Shown here piece after piece: positions 1-5,503 of a stretch of 10,109 nt of DNA (the stretch's first letter is position 1; every line of letters starts with the position of its first letter). The notes beneath the pieces were generated by a model. That model did no database searches. It was not told where the DNA came from and was given only the letters and a program-made list of their open reading frames with translations. Both the position numbers and the translations under genes were made by a program. This DNA comes from an uncultured Oscillospiraceae bacterium. GTDB lineage: Bacteria > Bacillota > Clostridia > Oscillospirales > Oscillospiraceae. The stretch lies in NCBI GenBank assembly GCA_900752445.1, contig CAADVN010000128.1, positions 1 through 10,109 of the forward strand, read 5' to 3'.

Positions 1-238
1 ACTCGCTGCCCCGGGGCGCGAGCGGCAGCTCACCCGGCTCCGGGCGCTCACCGGCAAAGGAGCGCTCCAGCCAGCGCCCCGCGGCCTCGAACACAGGCAG
101 CCGCGCCTCGCGCGCGTCCGGCGCCAGGCCCTGCGAGTGGTACTTCTGCCCGGCTATCCAGAGCCCCGTCAGCGTCTCGCCGTCCGAGGCCAGCGTCAGC
201 TCGCCCACCGGTGAGCCCAGCCGCGTTATCCAGTCCAT
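1..238 (-). CDS. ogt: Methylated-DNA--protein-cysteine S-methyltransferase, N-terminal part (gene runs off the left edge)
   Basis: This is a suicide DNA-repair protein that moves the alkyl group from O6-alkylguanine to its own cysteine. The 79 visible codons read MDWITRLGSPVGELTLASDG, then a stretch with LTGLWIAGQKYH near residues 22-33, a PVFEAAGRWLERSFAGE segment and PLAPRGSE at the cut end. This is the usual N-terminal ribonuclease-like domain of Ogt/MGMT proteins, in the order and spacing of the family. The helix-turn-helix and the catalytic PCHR cysteine would lie beyond the window, so activity cannot be judged. The ATG at 238 is fixed by AAGGAGG at 245-251, 6 nt upstream. It has its own promoter (275-303) and is separated from the SLH gene upstream by a terminator hairpin (319-350), so it is probably a single transcription unit or the first gene of one. 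Confidence 0.88.
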   Translation of the reverse strand, partial: MDWITRLGSPVGELTLASDGETLTGLWIAGQKYHSQGLAPDAREARLPVFEAAGRWLERSFAGERPEPGELPLAPRGSE

Positions 239-274
239 GCGGCACCTCCTTGAAGTCGTTTTTCTCCGCCTCAC

Positions 275-303
275 ATGATACCACAGCCGCCGTGCGCCGG
301 CAA
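275..303 (-). promoter_or_regulatory. Predicted sigma-A promoter of ogt
   Basis: On the minus strand, TTGCCG (298-303) and TATCAT (275-280) are separated by 17 nt. A TG one base before the -10 gives an extended -10 element. It sits about 37 nt upstream of the ogt start codon and just downstream of the hairpin that ends the preceding gene. No operator was seen. Confidence 0.6.
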
Positions 304-318
304 CGCCCGCGGACATGA

Positions 319-350
319 CAAAGCCGGGAGGTTTGGGCCTCCCGGCTTTG
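319..350 (-). terminator. Hairpin terminator after the InlB-repeat/SLH protein gene
   Basis: A 13-bp perfect GC-rich stem (319-331 with 338-350) encloses a 6-nt loop, starting about 20 nt after the stop codon at 370. The U-tract on the minus strand is short (CTTTGTC), so termination may be incomplete. Position and stem strength still favour an intrinsic terminator. Confidence 0.65.
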
Positions 351-369
351 CGCTTTGGTGTATTGAGAA

Positions 370-2577
370 TCAGAGGATGTTGTTGCAGCTTCTCATGAAC
401 ATCGCCGCCGCTTCCGCGCGGGTGCAGGTCGAGGTCGGCTTCAGCGCGCCGGCGTCGCCTTCGATGATGCCGTTGTTTACCGCCCAGGCCATCGCCGTCA
501 GAGCCCAGTCGCTTATCTCCGCGTAGTCCGAGTACTCCCTGATGCCCATGCCGCCCTGCGTCATGTCCGCGCCGTTCATCTCCGCGAAACGGTACAGCAT
601 AGTCACCAGCTGCTCGCGAGTGATGTTCCCCATCGGGTCCGTGCCGTCGGACACGCCCTTGTCCATGGCCCATGCCTTGGCCTTGGCGTACCACGTGCTG
701 CCGCCCTCGGTGTCCACGCCATCCAGGCGGGCCAGCATCGTCCAGACCATCGCGCGCGTAAGCGTCCCGTTAGGCTGGAACGTATAGCGGTCCATGCCGT
801 TCATGATGCCCGCGCCGTAGACGTATTTCACGGCCTCATAGAACCACTGCCCCTCGTGCACATCCGTGAACGGCAGCGCATCCGGCTCGTCTGGTGTATC
901 CGGCGTCCCCGGAGTGATGTCCGGCATGTTCGCCCACACGGCGGTGAAGGTCATGTCGCCCGTGACGGTGAACTTCTCGCCCGCCTGATAGGTCGCGTCG
1001 CCGTACTTCCAGCCCATAAAGATGTACCCCGGCTTCGCCGGCGCGCGCAGGGTGAAGGTCTCGCCGTCTTTGACCGGCACAGTTTCAATGTCGCCCCTGC
1101 CGTAGACGAGCGTGACGGTGAAGATCTCTCTCCACTTAGCCGTCAGCGTGATATTCGAGGTCACCGGCTGAGTGAAGTCATACTCTCTATCGCCGACATA
1201 CCAGCCTTCAAAGGCAAAGCCCGCCCTTGTCGGGTCAGCCGGCTTATCGACGGTCTTGCCGTGCTCCACAGTCTGCTCATCTACAGCGCTGCCGCCGGCG
1301 CTGTCAAAGCTGACGGTGTACTCCTTGAGCGCCCACACGGCCGTCAGCGTCAGGTCGGAGCTGATATTTTCTATGGCTGCGCCGGGCTGATAGTCGACCT
1401 CACCGTCGTCGTTGCTGTCCCAGCCCTTGAAGACGTAGTTTTCGCGCGAGGGATTACCCAGCGCAACGCTGCCGCCGCCCGCGACAACTGTGTCCTCAGG
1501 CATTCCGGTGACGCTGTCGTCAGTTCCGGTGGCGTACTTGACTTCCCATACACTAACTTTTACATTGGATGGCGTAATGTCTTCAATATAGCTTTCCGGA
1601 TCCGCTAAAAAATAAATATAATAATCCGTTTCGTCATCTAACAAGACAGCGTAGATTTTCGTTTCATATTCGCCTGTGTTAGCGAAGGTTATGGTTATAC
1701 CCTCGTCAGTTTCGTATTCTTTGACCCAAGTCTTGCCGTCACGGCTCAATACCAGTTCGTTGTTTATATAATCAAAATGAAGCGTCAGCGGACCAAGGGT
1801 CGAATTCTTGTCTTCATTGTTATCCTTGTATGTCGCATAAAACGCCAGGCACTTACTGCCGGAACTGTAGCCTGTATTTTTTACCGATATCGGTATGGTC
1901 GCTGTTATTCCCGCGCTATCCTTTGTCGGAATCGGCTCACCATAATTTACTTCGATCCTGTTCTCATCCGGGACTTTTGGCACGGAGACAGACTCTTCCG
2001 ACTTTTCAGGATTTTTGCCCCATGCCGAGCTGATTGAGCCTTCGACGTTGCCAGTATCAATCGAAGTGGGGAAATCTTTTTGGGACTCAGCGGCATACAG
2101 TTTGAACGGTCCAACTCCCTCTCCTTCTGTTACCACTTCCCCGCTGTCACTGTAGGTCTCATATGGTGTTGCTGATTCATCCGGATATTCGTACATGACC
2201 AGTTGGCCGTTGTCTTTTACTACAATTAAACTAAATTCAGCAACATAATGATTGCCGAAACAGATCAGCAGATTGTAGTACTCGTTATCTAATGATTTAC
2301 TGCCTTCTTCTCTCTTTAGGGCAGCCTCGACTTCATCCACAGTCAAATCTGTTGTTTTTTTCACGGCTGTGATACCAATTTCAATTGGAATATTAAAGTA
2401 GTCTCCAAGCGCCGCCATACTCAAATTATACACCGCGTCGTCCGGGTCCATCGTGACCGTAACTTTGAAGTGCTCAGTCTCCACTGCCACCGTGGTGTCC
2501 TCCGCCGAGGCGGCGAAGGGGAGCAGGGTGAATACCAGGCAGAGCGCCAGCAGCAACGTCATTGTCCGCCTTTTCAT
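370..2577 (-). CDS. Secreted InlB-repeat and S-layer homology (SLH) domain protein
   Basis: Likely a cell-surface protein held to the wall by SLH domains, which in this family bind secondary cell-wall polymers. Counting from the start chosen here (735 aa): signal peptide 1-25 (MKRRTMTLLLALCLVFTLLP, cleaved after ASA); a region of unrecognised fold 26-343; three InlB B-repeat / Listeria-Bacteroides repeat modules at about 345-415, 419-482 and 486-548, each ending in an (L/F)TA(V/K)W motif; a Thr/Pro/Asp linker to 566; three SLH domains at about 568-613, 626-668 and 683-730. An ATG two codons upstream (2583) is only 2 nt from the AAGGAGG, whereas the ATG at 2577 is 8 nt away, so 2577 is preferred. 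The coding DNA for residues ~30-340 is much more AT-rich than the rest. The last 733 bp are nearly the same as in the SLH gene at 2960-4909. The gene is divergent from the regulator at 2691 and probably repressed through the palindrome at 2618-2639. Ligand and function are unknown. Confidence 0.85.
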   Translation of the reverse strand: MKRRTMTLLLALCLVFTLLPFAASAEDTTVAVETEHFKVTVTMDPDDAVYNLSMAALGDYFNIPIEIGITAVKKTTDLTVDEVEAALKREEGSKSLDNEYYNLLICFGNHYVAEFSLIVVKDNGQLVMYEYPDESATPYETYSDSGEVVTEGEGVGPFKLYAAESQKDFPTSIDTGNVEGSISSAWGKNPEKSEESVSVPKVPDENRIEVNYGEPIPTKDSAGITATIPISVKNTGYSSGSKCLAFYATYKDNNEDKNSTLGPLTLHFDYINNELVLSRDGKTWVKEYETDEGITITFANTGEYETKIYAVLLDDETDYYIYFLADPESYIEDITPSNVKVSVWEVKYATGTDDSVTGMPEDTVVAGGGSVALGNPSRENYVFKGWDSNDDGEVDYQPGAAIENISSDLTLTAVWALKEYTVSFDSAGGSAVDEQTVEHGKTVDKPADPTRAGFAFEGWYVGDREYDFTQPVTSNITLTAKWREIFTVTLVYGRGDIETVPVKDGETFTLRAPAKPGYIFMGWKYGDATYQAGEKFTVTGDMTFTAVWANMPDITPGTPDTPDEPDALPFTDVHEGQWFYEAVKYVYGAGIMNGMDRYTFQPNGTLTRAMVWTMLARLDGVDTEGGSTWYAKAKAWAMDKGVSDGTDPMGNITREQLVTMLYRFAEMNGADMTQGGMGIREYSDYAEISDWALTAMAWAVNNGIIEGDAGALKPTSTCTRAEAAAMFMRSCNNIL
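388..1120. repeat. Direct repeat copy 1 (last InlB repeat, linker and three SLH domains)
   Basis: This segment matches 2972-3707 almost base for base, in the same orientation and frame, with scattered substitutions and one codon-sized indel. The paired proteins read, for example, GETFTLR-APAKPG here and GATYTLPAAPAKPG in the other copy. It encodes TVTLVYGRGDIETVPVKDG through AAAMFMRS. Identity stops on the 5' side just before TVTLVYGRGD and on the 3' side a few codons before the stop. Confidence 0.92.
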
Positions 2578-2585
2578 TCTCATTT

Positions 2586-2592
2586 CCTCCTT
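2586..2592 (-). promoter_or_regulatory. Ribosome binding site that decides the start of the SLH gene at 2577
   Basis: AAGGAGG on the minus strand. It lies 8 nt from the ATG at 2577 and only 2 nt from the ATG at 2583, so the inner ATG is the likely start. Confidence 0.75.
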
Positions 2593-2615
2593 GCAAATTC
2601 TAGGTCGTTACAGGC

Positions 2616-2644
2616 ATTATACCCGATATATCGGGTATATTCAA
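2616..2644 (-). promoter_or_regulatory. Predicted sigma-A promoter of the SLH gene 370-2577
   Basis: TTGAAT (2639-2644) and a consensus TATAAT (2616-2621) are separated by exactly 17 nt on the minus strand. The spacer is almost entirely filled by the palindrome at 2618-2639, so a protein bound there would block RNA polymerase. Confidence 0.78.
2618..2639. promoter_or_regulatory. Perfect 22-bp palindrome, candidate operator of the divergent regulator
   Basis: The inner 20 bases are ATACCCGATATATCGGGTAT, extended by a T/A pair at the ends; the whole 22 bp equals its own reverse complement. It overlaps the -10, spacer and first -35 base of the SLH-gene promoter, and it ends where the weak -35 region of the regulator's promoter should lie. 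A dimeric helix-turn-helix protein encoded 52 bp away is the obvious candidate binder. Binding itself is inferred. Confidence 0.78.
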
Positions 2645-2660
2645 GTCCTTTCTGCGAAAA

Positions 2661-2666
2661 TATAAT
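2661..2666 (+). promoter_or_regulatory. Predicted -10 box of the HTH regulator gene
   Basis: A consensus TATAAT on the plus strand lies 24 nt before the ATG at 2691. No good -35 is present at the right distance (TATTCA at 2638-2643, with a 17-nt spacer, is poor). That region touches the palindrome, which fits autoregulation. Confidence 0.55.
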
Positions 2667-2675
2667 AGAAACCAC

Positions 2676-2682
2676 AAGGTGG
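2676..2682 (+). promoter_or_regulatory. Ribosome binding site that decides the start of the HTH gene
   Basis: AAGGTGG lies 8 nt before the ATG at 2691, so the GTG codons at 2679 and 2682 (upstream, in the same frame) are not the start. A 5-bp inverted repeat, ACCAC/GTGGT (2671-2675 and 2679-2683), brackets it and could weakly occlude it in the mRNA. Confidence 0.65.
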
Positions 2683-2690
2683 TGGCTTCT

Positions 2691-2894
2691 ATGATCTCCT
2701 ACGACCCACTTTGGGAGACAATGAGACAGCGCGGTATCTCGACTTACACTCTCATAAAAAAGTACTCATTCAGCCGGGGCACGCTGGATTCGCTGAAACA
2801 GGGACGAAACATCTCCACAGCTACACTTGATGACCTCTGCACCATTCTCGACTGCAAGGTCGAAGATGTTCTAAGATATGTCCCCAATAATTGA
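2691..2894 (+). CDS. Short Cro/CI (XRE)-type helix-turn-helix transcriptional regulator
   Basis: A 67-residue protein that is a DNA-binding domain and little else, of the HTH_26-like Cro/C1 type common in Clostridia. It opens MISYDPLWETMRQRGISTYT. The first HTH helix is around residues 17-24 (STYTLIKK) and the recognition helix around 28-36 (SRGTLDSLK). It ends with LDDLCTILDCKVEDVLRYVP, the usual closing helices of the fold. It is the only clear plus-strand gene, divergent from the SLH gene at 370-2577 and convergent with the one at 2960-4909. The palindrome between it and the divergent gene suggests it represses both that gene and itself. No ligand or sensor domain is present, so any inducing signal is not visible here. 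Base composition is closer to neutral than the GC-rich genes around it. Confidence 0.88.
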   Translation: MISYDPLWETMRQRGISTYTLIKKYSFSRGTLDSLKQGRNISTATLDDLCTILDCKVEDVLRYVPNN

Positions 2895-2898
2895 TGAA

Positions 2899-2934
2899 AC
2901 GCTCCCCTGACAGCTTTTTCTGTCAGGGGAGCGT
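2899..2934. terminator. Bidirectional hairpin between convergent genes
   Basis: A 15-bp perfect stem (2899-2913 with 2920-2934) encloses a 6-nt loop. It starts 5 nt after the regulator's stop codon and lies about 26 nt past the stop of the minus-strand SLH gene at 2960. T-tracts are short on both sides (ATTTCT on the plus strand, GTTTC on the minus). Its position between converging genes makes a shared terminator most likely. Confidence 0.78.
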
Positions 2935-2959
2935 ATTTCTATTAATACTGTGTTCCGTA

Positions 2960-4909
2960 TCAGCCAAGCATGCTTCTCATAAACATCGCCGCGGCTTCGG
3001 CGCGGGTGCAGGTCGAGGTCGGCTTCAGCGCCCCGGCGTCGCCTTCGATGATGCCGTTGTTTACAGCCCATGCCATCGCCGTCAGCGCCCAGTCGCTTAT
3101 CTCCGCGTAGTCCTCGTACTCCCTGATGCCCATGCCGCCCTGCGTCATGTCCGCGCCGTTCATCTCCGCGAACCGGTACAGCATCGTCACCAGCTGCTCG
3201 CGAGTGATCTCCGCCATCGGCTCCGTGCCGTCCGACACGCCCTTGTCCATGGCCCATGCCTGGGCCTTGGCGTACCACGTCGCGCCGCCCTCGGTGTCCA
3301 CGCCGTCCAGGCGGGCGAGCATCGTCCAGACCATCGCTCGTGTAAGCGTGCCGTTGGGCGCGAAGGTGTACCTGTCCATGCCGTTCATGATGCCCGCGCC
3401 GTAGACGTATTTCACGGCCTCATAGAACCACTGCCCCTCGCGCACATCCGTGAACGGCAGCGCATCCGGCTCGTCCGGGGTATCCGGCGTCCCCGGAGTG
3501 ATATCCGGCATGTTCGCCCACCCGGCGGTGAAGGTCATGTCCCCCGTGACGGTGAACTTCTCGCCCGCCTGATAGGTCGCGTCGCCGTACTTCCAGCCCA
3601 TGAAGATATACCCCGGTTTCGCCGGCGCCGCGGGCAGGGTATAGGTCGCACCGTCTTTGACCGGCACAGTTTCAATATCGCCCCTGCCGTAGACGAGCGT
3701 GACGGTGTGGATGTTTTTCAGCAGCTCTTCGACCACGCCGGAGTCGAACTGGGCCTGGGTCATGGCCTCTGCGCTGCCCTCGCCCTCGCCCATGCCTTTG
3801 TCGCAGCTCGTATCGAGGTAGTAGCAATTCTCCACGTCCCCGCCCGCGTTCTCACCGCAGATGCCGCCTGTCAGGACATAACCGCCATCTCCTGTGACCA
3901 TACCTGTGTTGTAGCAGCTGACGATGCAGGCCGAACTATCCGAGTCATAAGAGTTCGCATTCACGGCGCAGATGCCGCCGGCTATGCTGAGATAGTCTTT
4001 GGCAGAGAGGCACTCCACCGCGCCTTTGTTGCCGCAGCCCTCGATACGGCCGGCGCTGTTCGTGCCGCAGATGCCGCCGACGCTGCTGCCCAAGACCTCT
4101 GCACGCACCTGACCATAGTTGGTGCAGTTCGTCACCTGTGACTCCTGCACGAGGCCGCAGATGCCGCCGATGAGGCCGAAGCTGCTGTCCTTGTCCGGGC
4201 CTTGCAGGACCTCGCCGTAGTTCTCGCAGCCAGTTATCCCGCTGTCCTCGCCGCCTGAGCTGACGCCGCAGATGCCGCCTATCCAGCAATCGCCGCGAAC
4301 GCAGGCGCCGTTCACAGCGGCCCTGTTCGTGCAATCCTCCACTTTGCCAATATTCTTACCGCAGATGCCGCCGACACAGCCGCCGCTCTCACCGCTGCCT
4401 GTATAGCTCACCACGACGTCCGCGTTCGTGCAGCCGGTTATCGTGCCCTTATTCATGCCGCAGATGGCGCCGATATTGACGGTATTCTCACCGTTTTCGG
4501 CTTTCACATGGCCGTCCCTGACCGTGAGGCGCTCAACTCTGCCGCCCTCTGCCACGCAGCCGAAGAGGCCCAGATTGAGGCCGCCGCCATTGTCATCGAT
4601 ATTCAGCCCGGATACGCTGTAGCCCTGCCCCTTGAAGGAGCCGGCATAGCCCGCCGTCCCATTGCCGATGGGCGTCCACTGCCCGGGACCGTCCTGGCTC
4701 AGGACTATGTCCGCGCCCAGCTCTGCGCAGGCGTCTGTACGCCCGCCGTTCACCGTTTCGGCGAACCAGTACAGGTCCTCCGCCGTCTTGAGGATATACG
4801 GGGCCTCCGCAGTACCCGAGCCCTCGGGCTCTCCCTCAGCCGCCGCGCCCATGCACAGCAGTGCGCAGACGAGCAGGAGCAGGGCCGCCGTATACAGTAT
4901 CTTTTTCAT
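2960..4909 (-). CDS. Secreted Cys-rich GLUG-like repeat protein with InlB repeat and SLH domains
   Basis: Probable cell-wall-anchored surface protein or adhesin, 649 aa from the ATG at 4909. Signal peptide 1-24 (MKKILYTAALLLLVCALLCM, cleaved near AAA). Residues ~35-140 hold the YILKTAEDLYWFAETVNGG and TPIGNG..YAGSFKGQGYSVSGL motifs that usually precede GLUG repeats. About seven repeats follow (~145-365) of the pattern GGICG..(N)..I..C.N.G.V, each with two conserved cysteines. One InlB-type repeat spans ~402-464, then a Thr/Pro/Asp linker, then three SLH domains at ~484-530, 542-584 and 599-646. A GTG three codons upstream is in frame, but GGGAGG at 4918-4923 is 8 nt from the ATG at 4909 and overlaps that GTG, so the ATG is chosen. 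The C-terminal ~735 bp match the other SLH gene. It has its own promoter (4941-4949). The bound ligand is unknown; GLUG proteins are often adhesin-like. Confidence 0.86.
   Translation of the reverse strand: MKKILYTAALLLLVCALLCMGAAAEGEPEGSGTAEAPYILKTAEDLYWFAETVNGGRTDACAELGADIVLSQDGPGQWTPIGNGTAGYAGSFKGQGYSVSGLNIDDNGGGLNLGLFGCVAEGGRVERLTVRDGHVKAENGENTVNIGAICGMNKGTITGCTNADVVVSYTGSGESGGCVGGICGKNIGKVEDCTNRAAVNGACVRGDCWIGGICGVSSGGEDSGITGCENYGEVLQGPDKDSSFGLIGGICGLVQESQVTNCTNYGQVRAEVLGSSVGGICGTNSAGRIEGCGNKGAVECLSAKDYLSIAGGICAVNANSYDSDSSACIVSCYNTGMVTGDGGYVLTGGICGENAGGDVENCYYLDTSCDKGMGEGEGSAEAMTQAQFDSGVVEELLKNIHTVTLVYGRGDIETVPVKDGATYTLPAAPAKPGYIFMGWKYGDATYQAGEKFTVTGDMTFTAGWANMPDITPGTPDTPDEPDALPFTDVREGQWFYEAVKYVYGAGIMNGMDRYTFAPNGTLTRAMVWTMLARLDGVDTEGGATWYAKAQAWAMDKGVSDGTEPMAEITREQLVTMLYRFAEMNGADMTQGGMGIREYEDYAEISDWALTAMAWAVNNGIIEGDAGALKPTSTCTRAEAAAMFMRSMLG
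2972..3707. repeat. Direct repeat copy 2 (last InlB repeat, linker and three SLH domains)
   Basis: Partner of 388-1120, in the same orientation about 2.58 kb away. The offset is 2584 at the 3' end of the genes and 2587 at the other end, which shows a single 3-bp indel. Protein differences are few and scattered: HEGQ/REGQ, FQPNG/FAPNG, GST/GAT, GNI/AEI. This is consistent with recent duplication or continuing gene conversion. Confidence 0.92.
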
Positions 4910-4917
4910 AGAAAGCA

Positions 4918-4923
4918 CCTCCC
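4918..4923 (-). promoter_or_regulatory. Ribosome binding site that decides the start of the GLUG/SLH gene
   Basis: GGGAGG on the minus strand, 8 nt before the ATG at 4909. It overlaps the in-frame GTG at 4918, excluding that codon as the start. A small 5-bp stem (CGCGA/TCGCG, 4923-4935) lies directly upstream. Confidence 0.7.
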
Positions 4924-4940
4924 GCGATGTTCGCGTCTAC

Positions 4941-4949
4941 ATTATAACA
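4941..4949 (-). promoter_or_regulatory. Predicted extended -10 promoter of the GLUG/SLH gene
   Basis: TGTTATAAT on the minus strand combines a consensus -10 with the extended TG element, about 32 nt before the ATG at 4909. No convincing -35 was found (TGGCAC at 4964-4969 is poor), which is usual for extended -10 promoters. The palindrome seen at the other SLH promoter is absent here, so the two genes are probably not controlled by the same operator. Confidence 0.6.
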
Positions 4950-5022
4950 GCCCGGAGCCCTCAGTGCCACTCCCTTTCACGGCCCCGGCACATTTTTATA
5001 CGCCGCCGCGCCGCCGCGGGCC

Positions 5023-5056
5023 ATAAAAATACCGCCGCCCGCGAAGGGACGGCGGT
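5023..5056 (-). terminator. Intrinsic terminator of the yedE-tusA-DUF3343 operon
   Basis: On the minus strand a 10-bp GC-rich stem (5047-5056 with 5031-5040, one G-U pair) with a 6-nt loop is followed by ATTTTTATGG. It begins 5 nt after the DUF3343 stop codon. Both a strong stem and a T-tract are present. Confidence 0.9.
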
Positions 5057-5060
5057 TTTC

Positions 5061-5297
5061 TCAAAATGTGTGCACCTCGGCGTAGTCGCCCGATTTGTCC
5101 TCGTACACCGCCTCGGCGTCCTGGTCGAGGCAGGCGAGTTCCGGGCCCTCGGCCTCATACCTCACGCAGGTGCCGCAGGAGCTCGAGAGCTTGCGCGGCA
5201 CGGGCGTCATCTGCGCGCTGTGCCCCGCCTCAGTCAGGCTCCGGCAGCTGCGCAGCGCCGCAAGGTGCGTGTGGAAGGTCGCTATGTACCGCTTCAT
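5061..5297 (-). CDS. DUF3343 protein (putative Se/S carrier-like)
   Basis: A 78-residue cytoplasmic protein of the DUF3343 family, which is annotated as a putative selenium/sulfur carrier because of its genomic company. It starts MKRYIATFHTHLAALRSCRS and carries the family signature SSSCGTCVRY at residues 38-47, with a CxxC pair at C41 and C44. Two more cysteines are at C18 and C56. Length is normal for the family. The ATG at 5297 overlaps the TGA of the TusA-like gene as ATGA, and no good ribosome binding site precedes it, so translation is probably coupled to tusA. A hairpin (5301-5317) sits just before the start. It is the last gene of the operon, followed at once by the terminator. The biochemical role has not, to my knowledge, been firmly shown; carrying a selenide/persulfide group on the CxxC is an inference. 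Confidence 0.87.
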   Translation of the reverse strand: MKRYIATFHTHLAALRSCRSLTEAGHSAQMTPVPRKLSSSCGTCVRYEAEGPELACLDQDAEAVYEDKSGDYAEVHTF

Positions 5298-5503
5298 TTC
5301 TTCAGGCTCAGCCTGAAATCCGCGCCCTCGGGCGCAACATCCACGCTGTAGCCCTGGCTCTTGCCGTAGCGCGTCACGTTCTCCACCGAGCACTGATTGT
5401 CCACCAGCACCTCCAGCGCCTCCGGCTTCTCAGCCGTCACCGCCTTGCGCACCATAACCACCGGGATGGGGCAGCTGTGACCCCTCGCGTCAACTGTCTT
5501 CAC
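5294..5503 (-). CDS. yedF: TusA/YedF-family sulfur (selenium) carrier protein
   Basis: A 69-residue protein of the SirA/TusA fold, reading MKTVDARGHSCPIPVVMVRK at its start. The family CPxP motif is present as CPIP, with the predicted acceptor cysteine at C11. A second cysteine is at C38 (VDNQCSVENV). TusA proteins carry a persulfide between cysteine desulfurases and acceptors; the paralogue YedF next to YedE is linked to selenium use by gene context. The start is a GTG at 5503 that overlaps the yedE stop (GTGA). It is preceded by AAGGAGG at 5511-5517, 7 nt away, so it is strongly translated. It consists of the CPxP domain only and lacks the C-terminal domain seen in some longer YedF-like proteins of Clostridia. 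Whether the cargo is S or Se is inferred from neighbours. Confidence 0.88.
   Translation of the reverse strand: MKTVDARGHSCPIPVVMVRKAVTAEKPEALEVLVDNQCSVENVTRYGKSQGYSVDVAPEGADFRLSLKK
5301..5317 (-). promoter_or_regulatory. Hairpin at the tusA/DUF3343 coupling junction
   Basis: A perfect inverted repeat, TTCAGGCT/AGCCTGAA around one central base, can form a 7-bp RNA stem with a 3-nt loop. It ends 3 nt before the DUF3343 ATG and holds the only weak SD-like bases (GAAG). Ribosomes finishing tusA would open it. Regulatory action is inferred from position. Confidence 0.45.

Noticed and set aside
370..1560. InlB repeats as evidence of a Listeria internalin
   Set aside because: There are no leucine-rich repeats or GW modules. 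The B-repeat fold is widespread in surface proteins of gut Firmicutes and Bacteroidetes.
388..3707. Repeats as a CRISPR array or insertion sequence
   Set aside because: There are only two long copies, both coding for SLH domains in frame; there is no transposase and there are no terminal inverted repeats or spacer pattern.
2891..4141. Long plus-strand open frame of over 400 codons opposite the GLUG/SLH gene
   Set aside because: It is rich in Arg, His and Ala, as expected for a shadow of a GC-rich gene. It overlaps the terminator hairpin, has no proper ribosome binding site and shows no domain, while the minus strand encodes clear signal-peptide, GLUG and SLH motifs.
4992..5030. Inverted repeat ATTTTTAT/ATAAAAAT around a CCG-rich stretch
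   Set aside because: One arm is simply the T-tract of the terminator at 5023-5056. The match is short and AT-only, so I treat it as chance.
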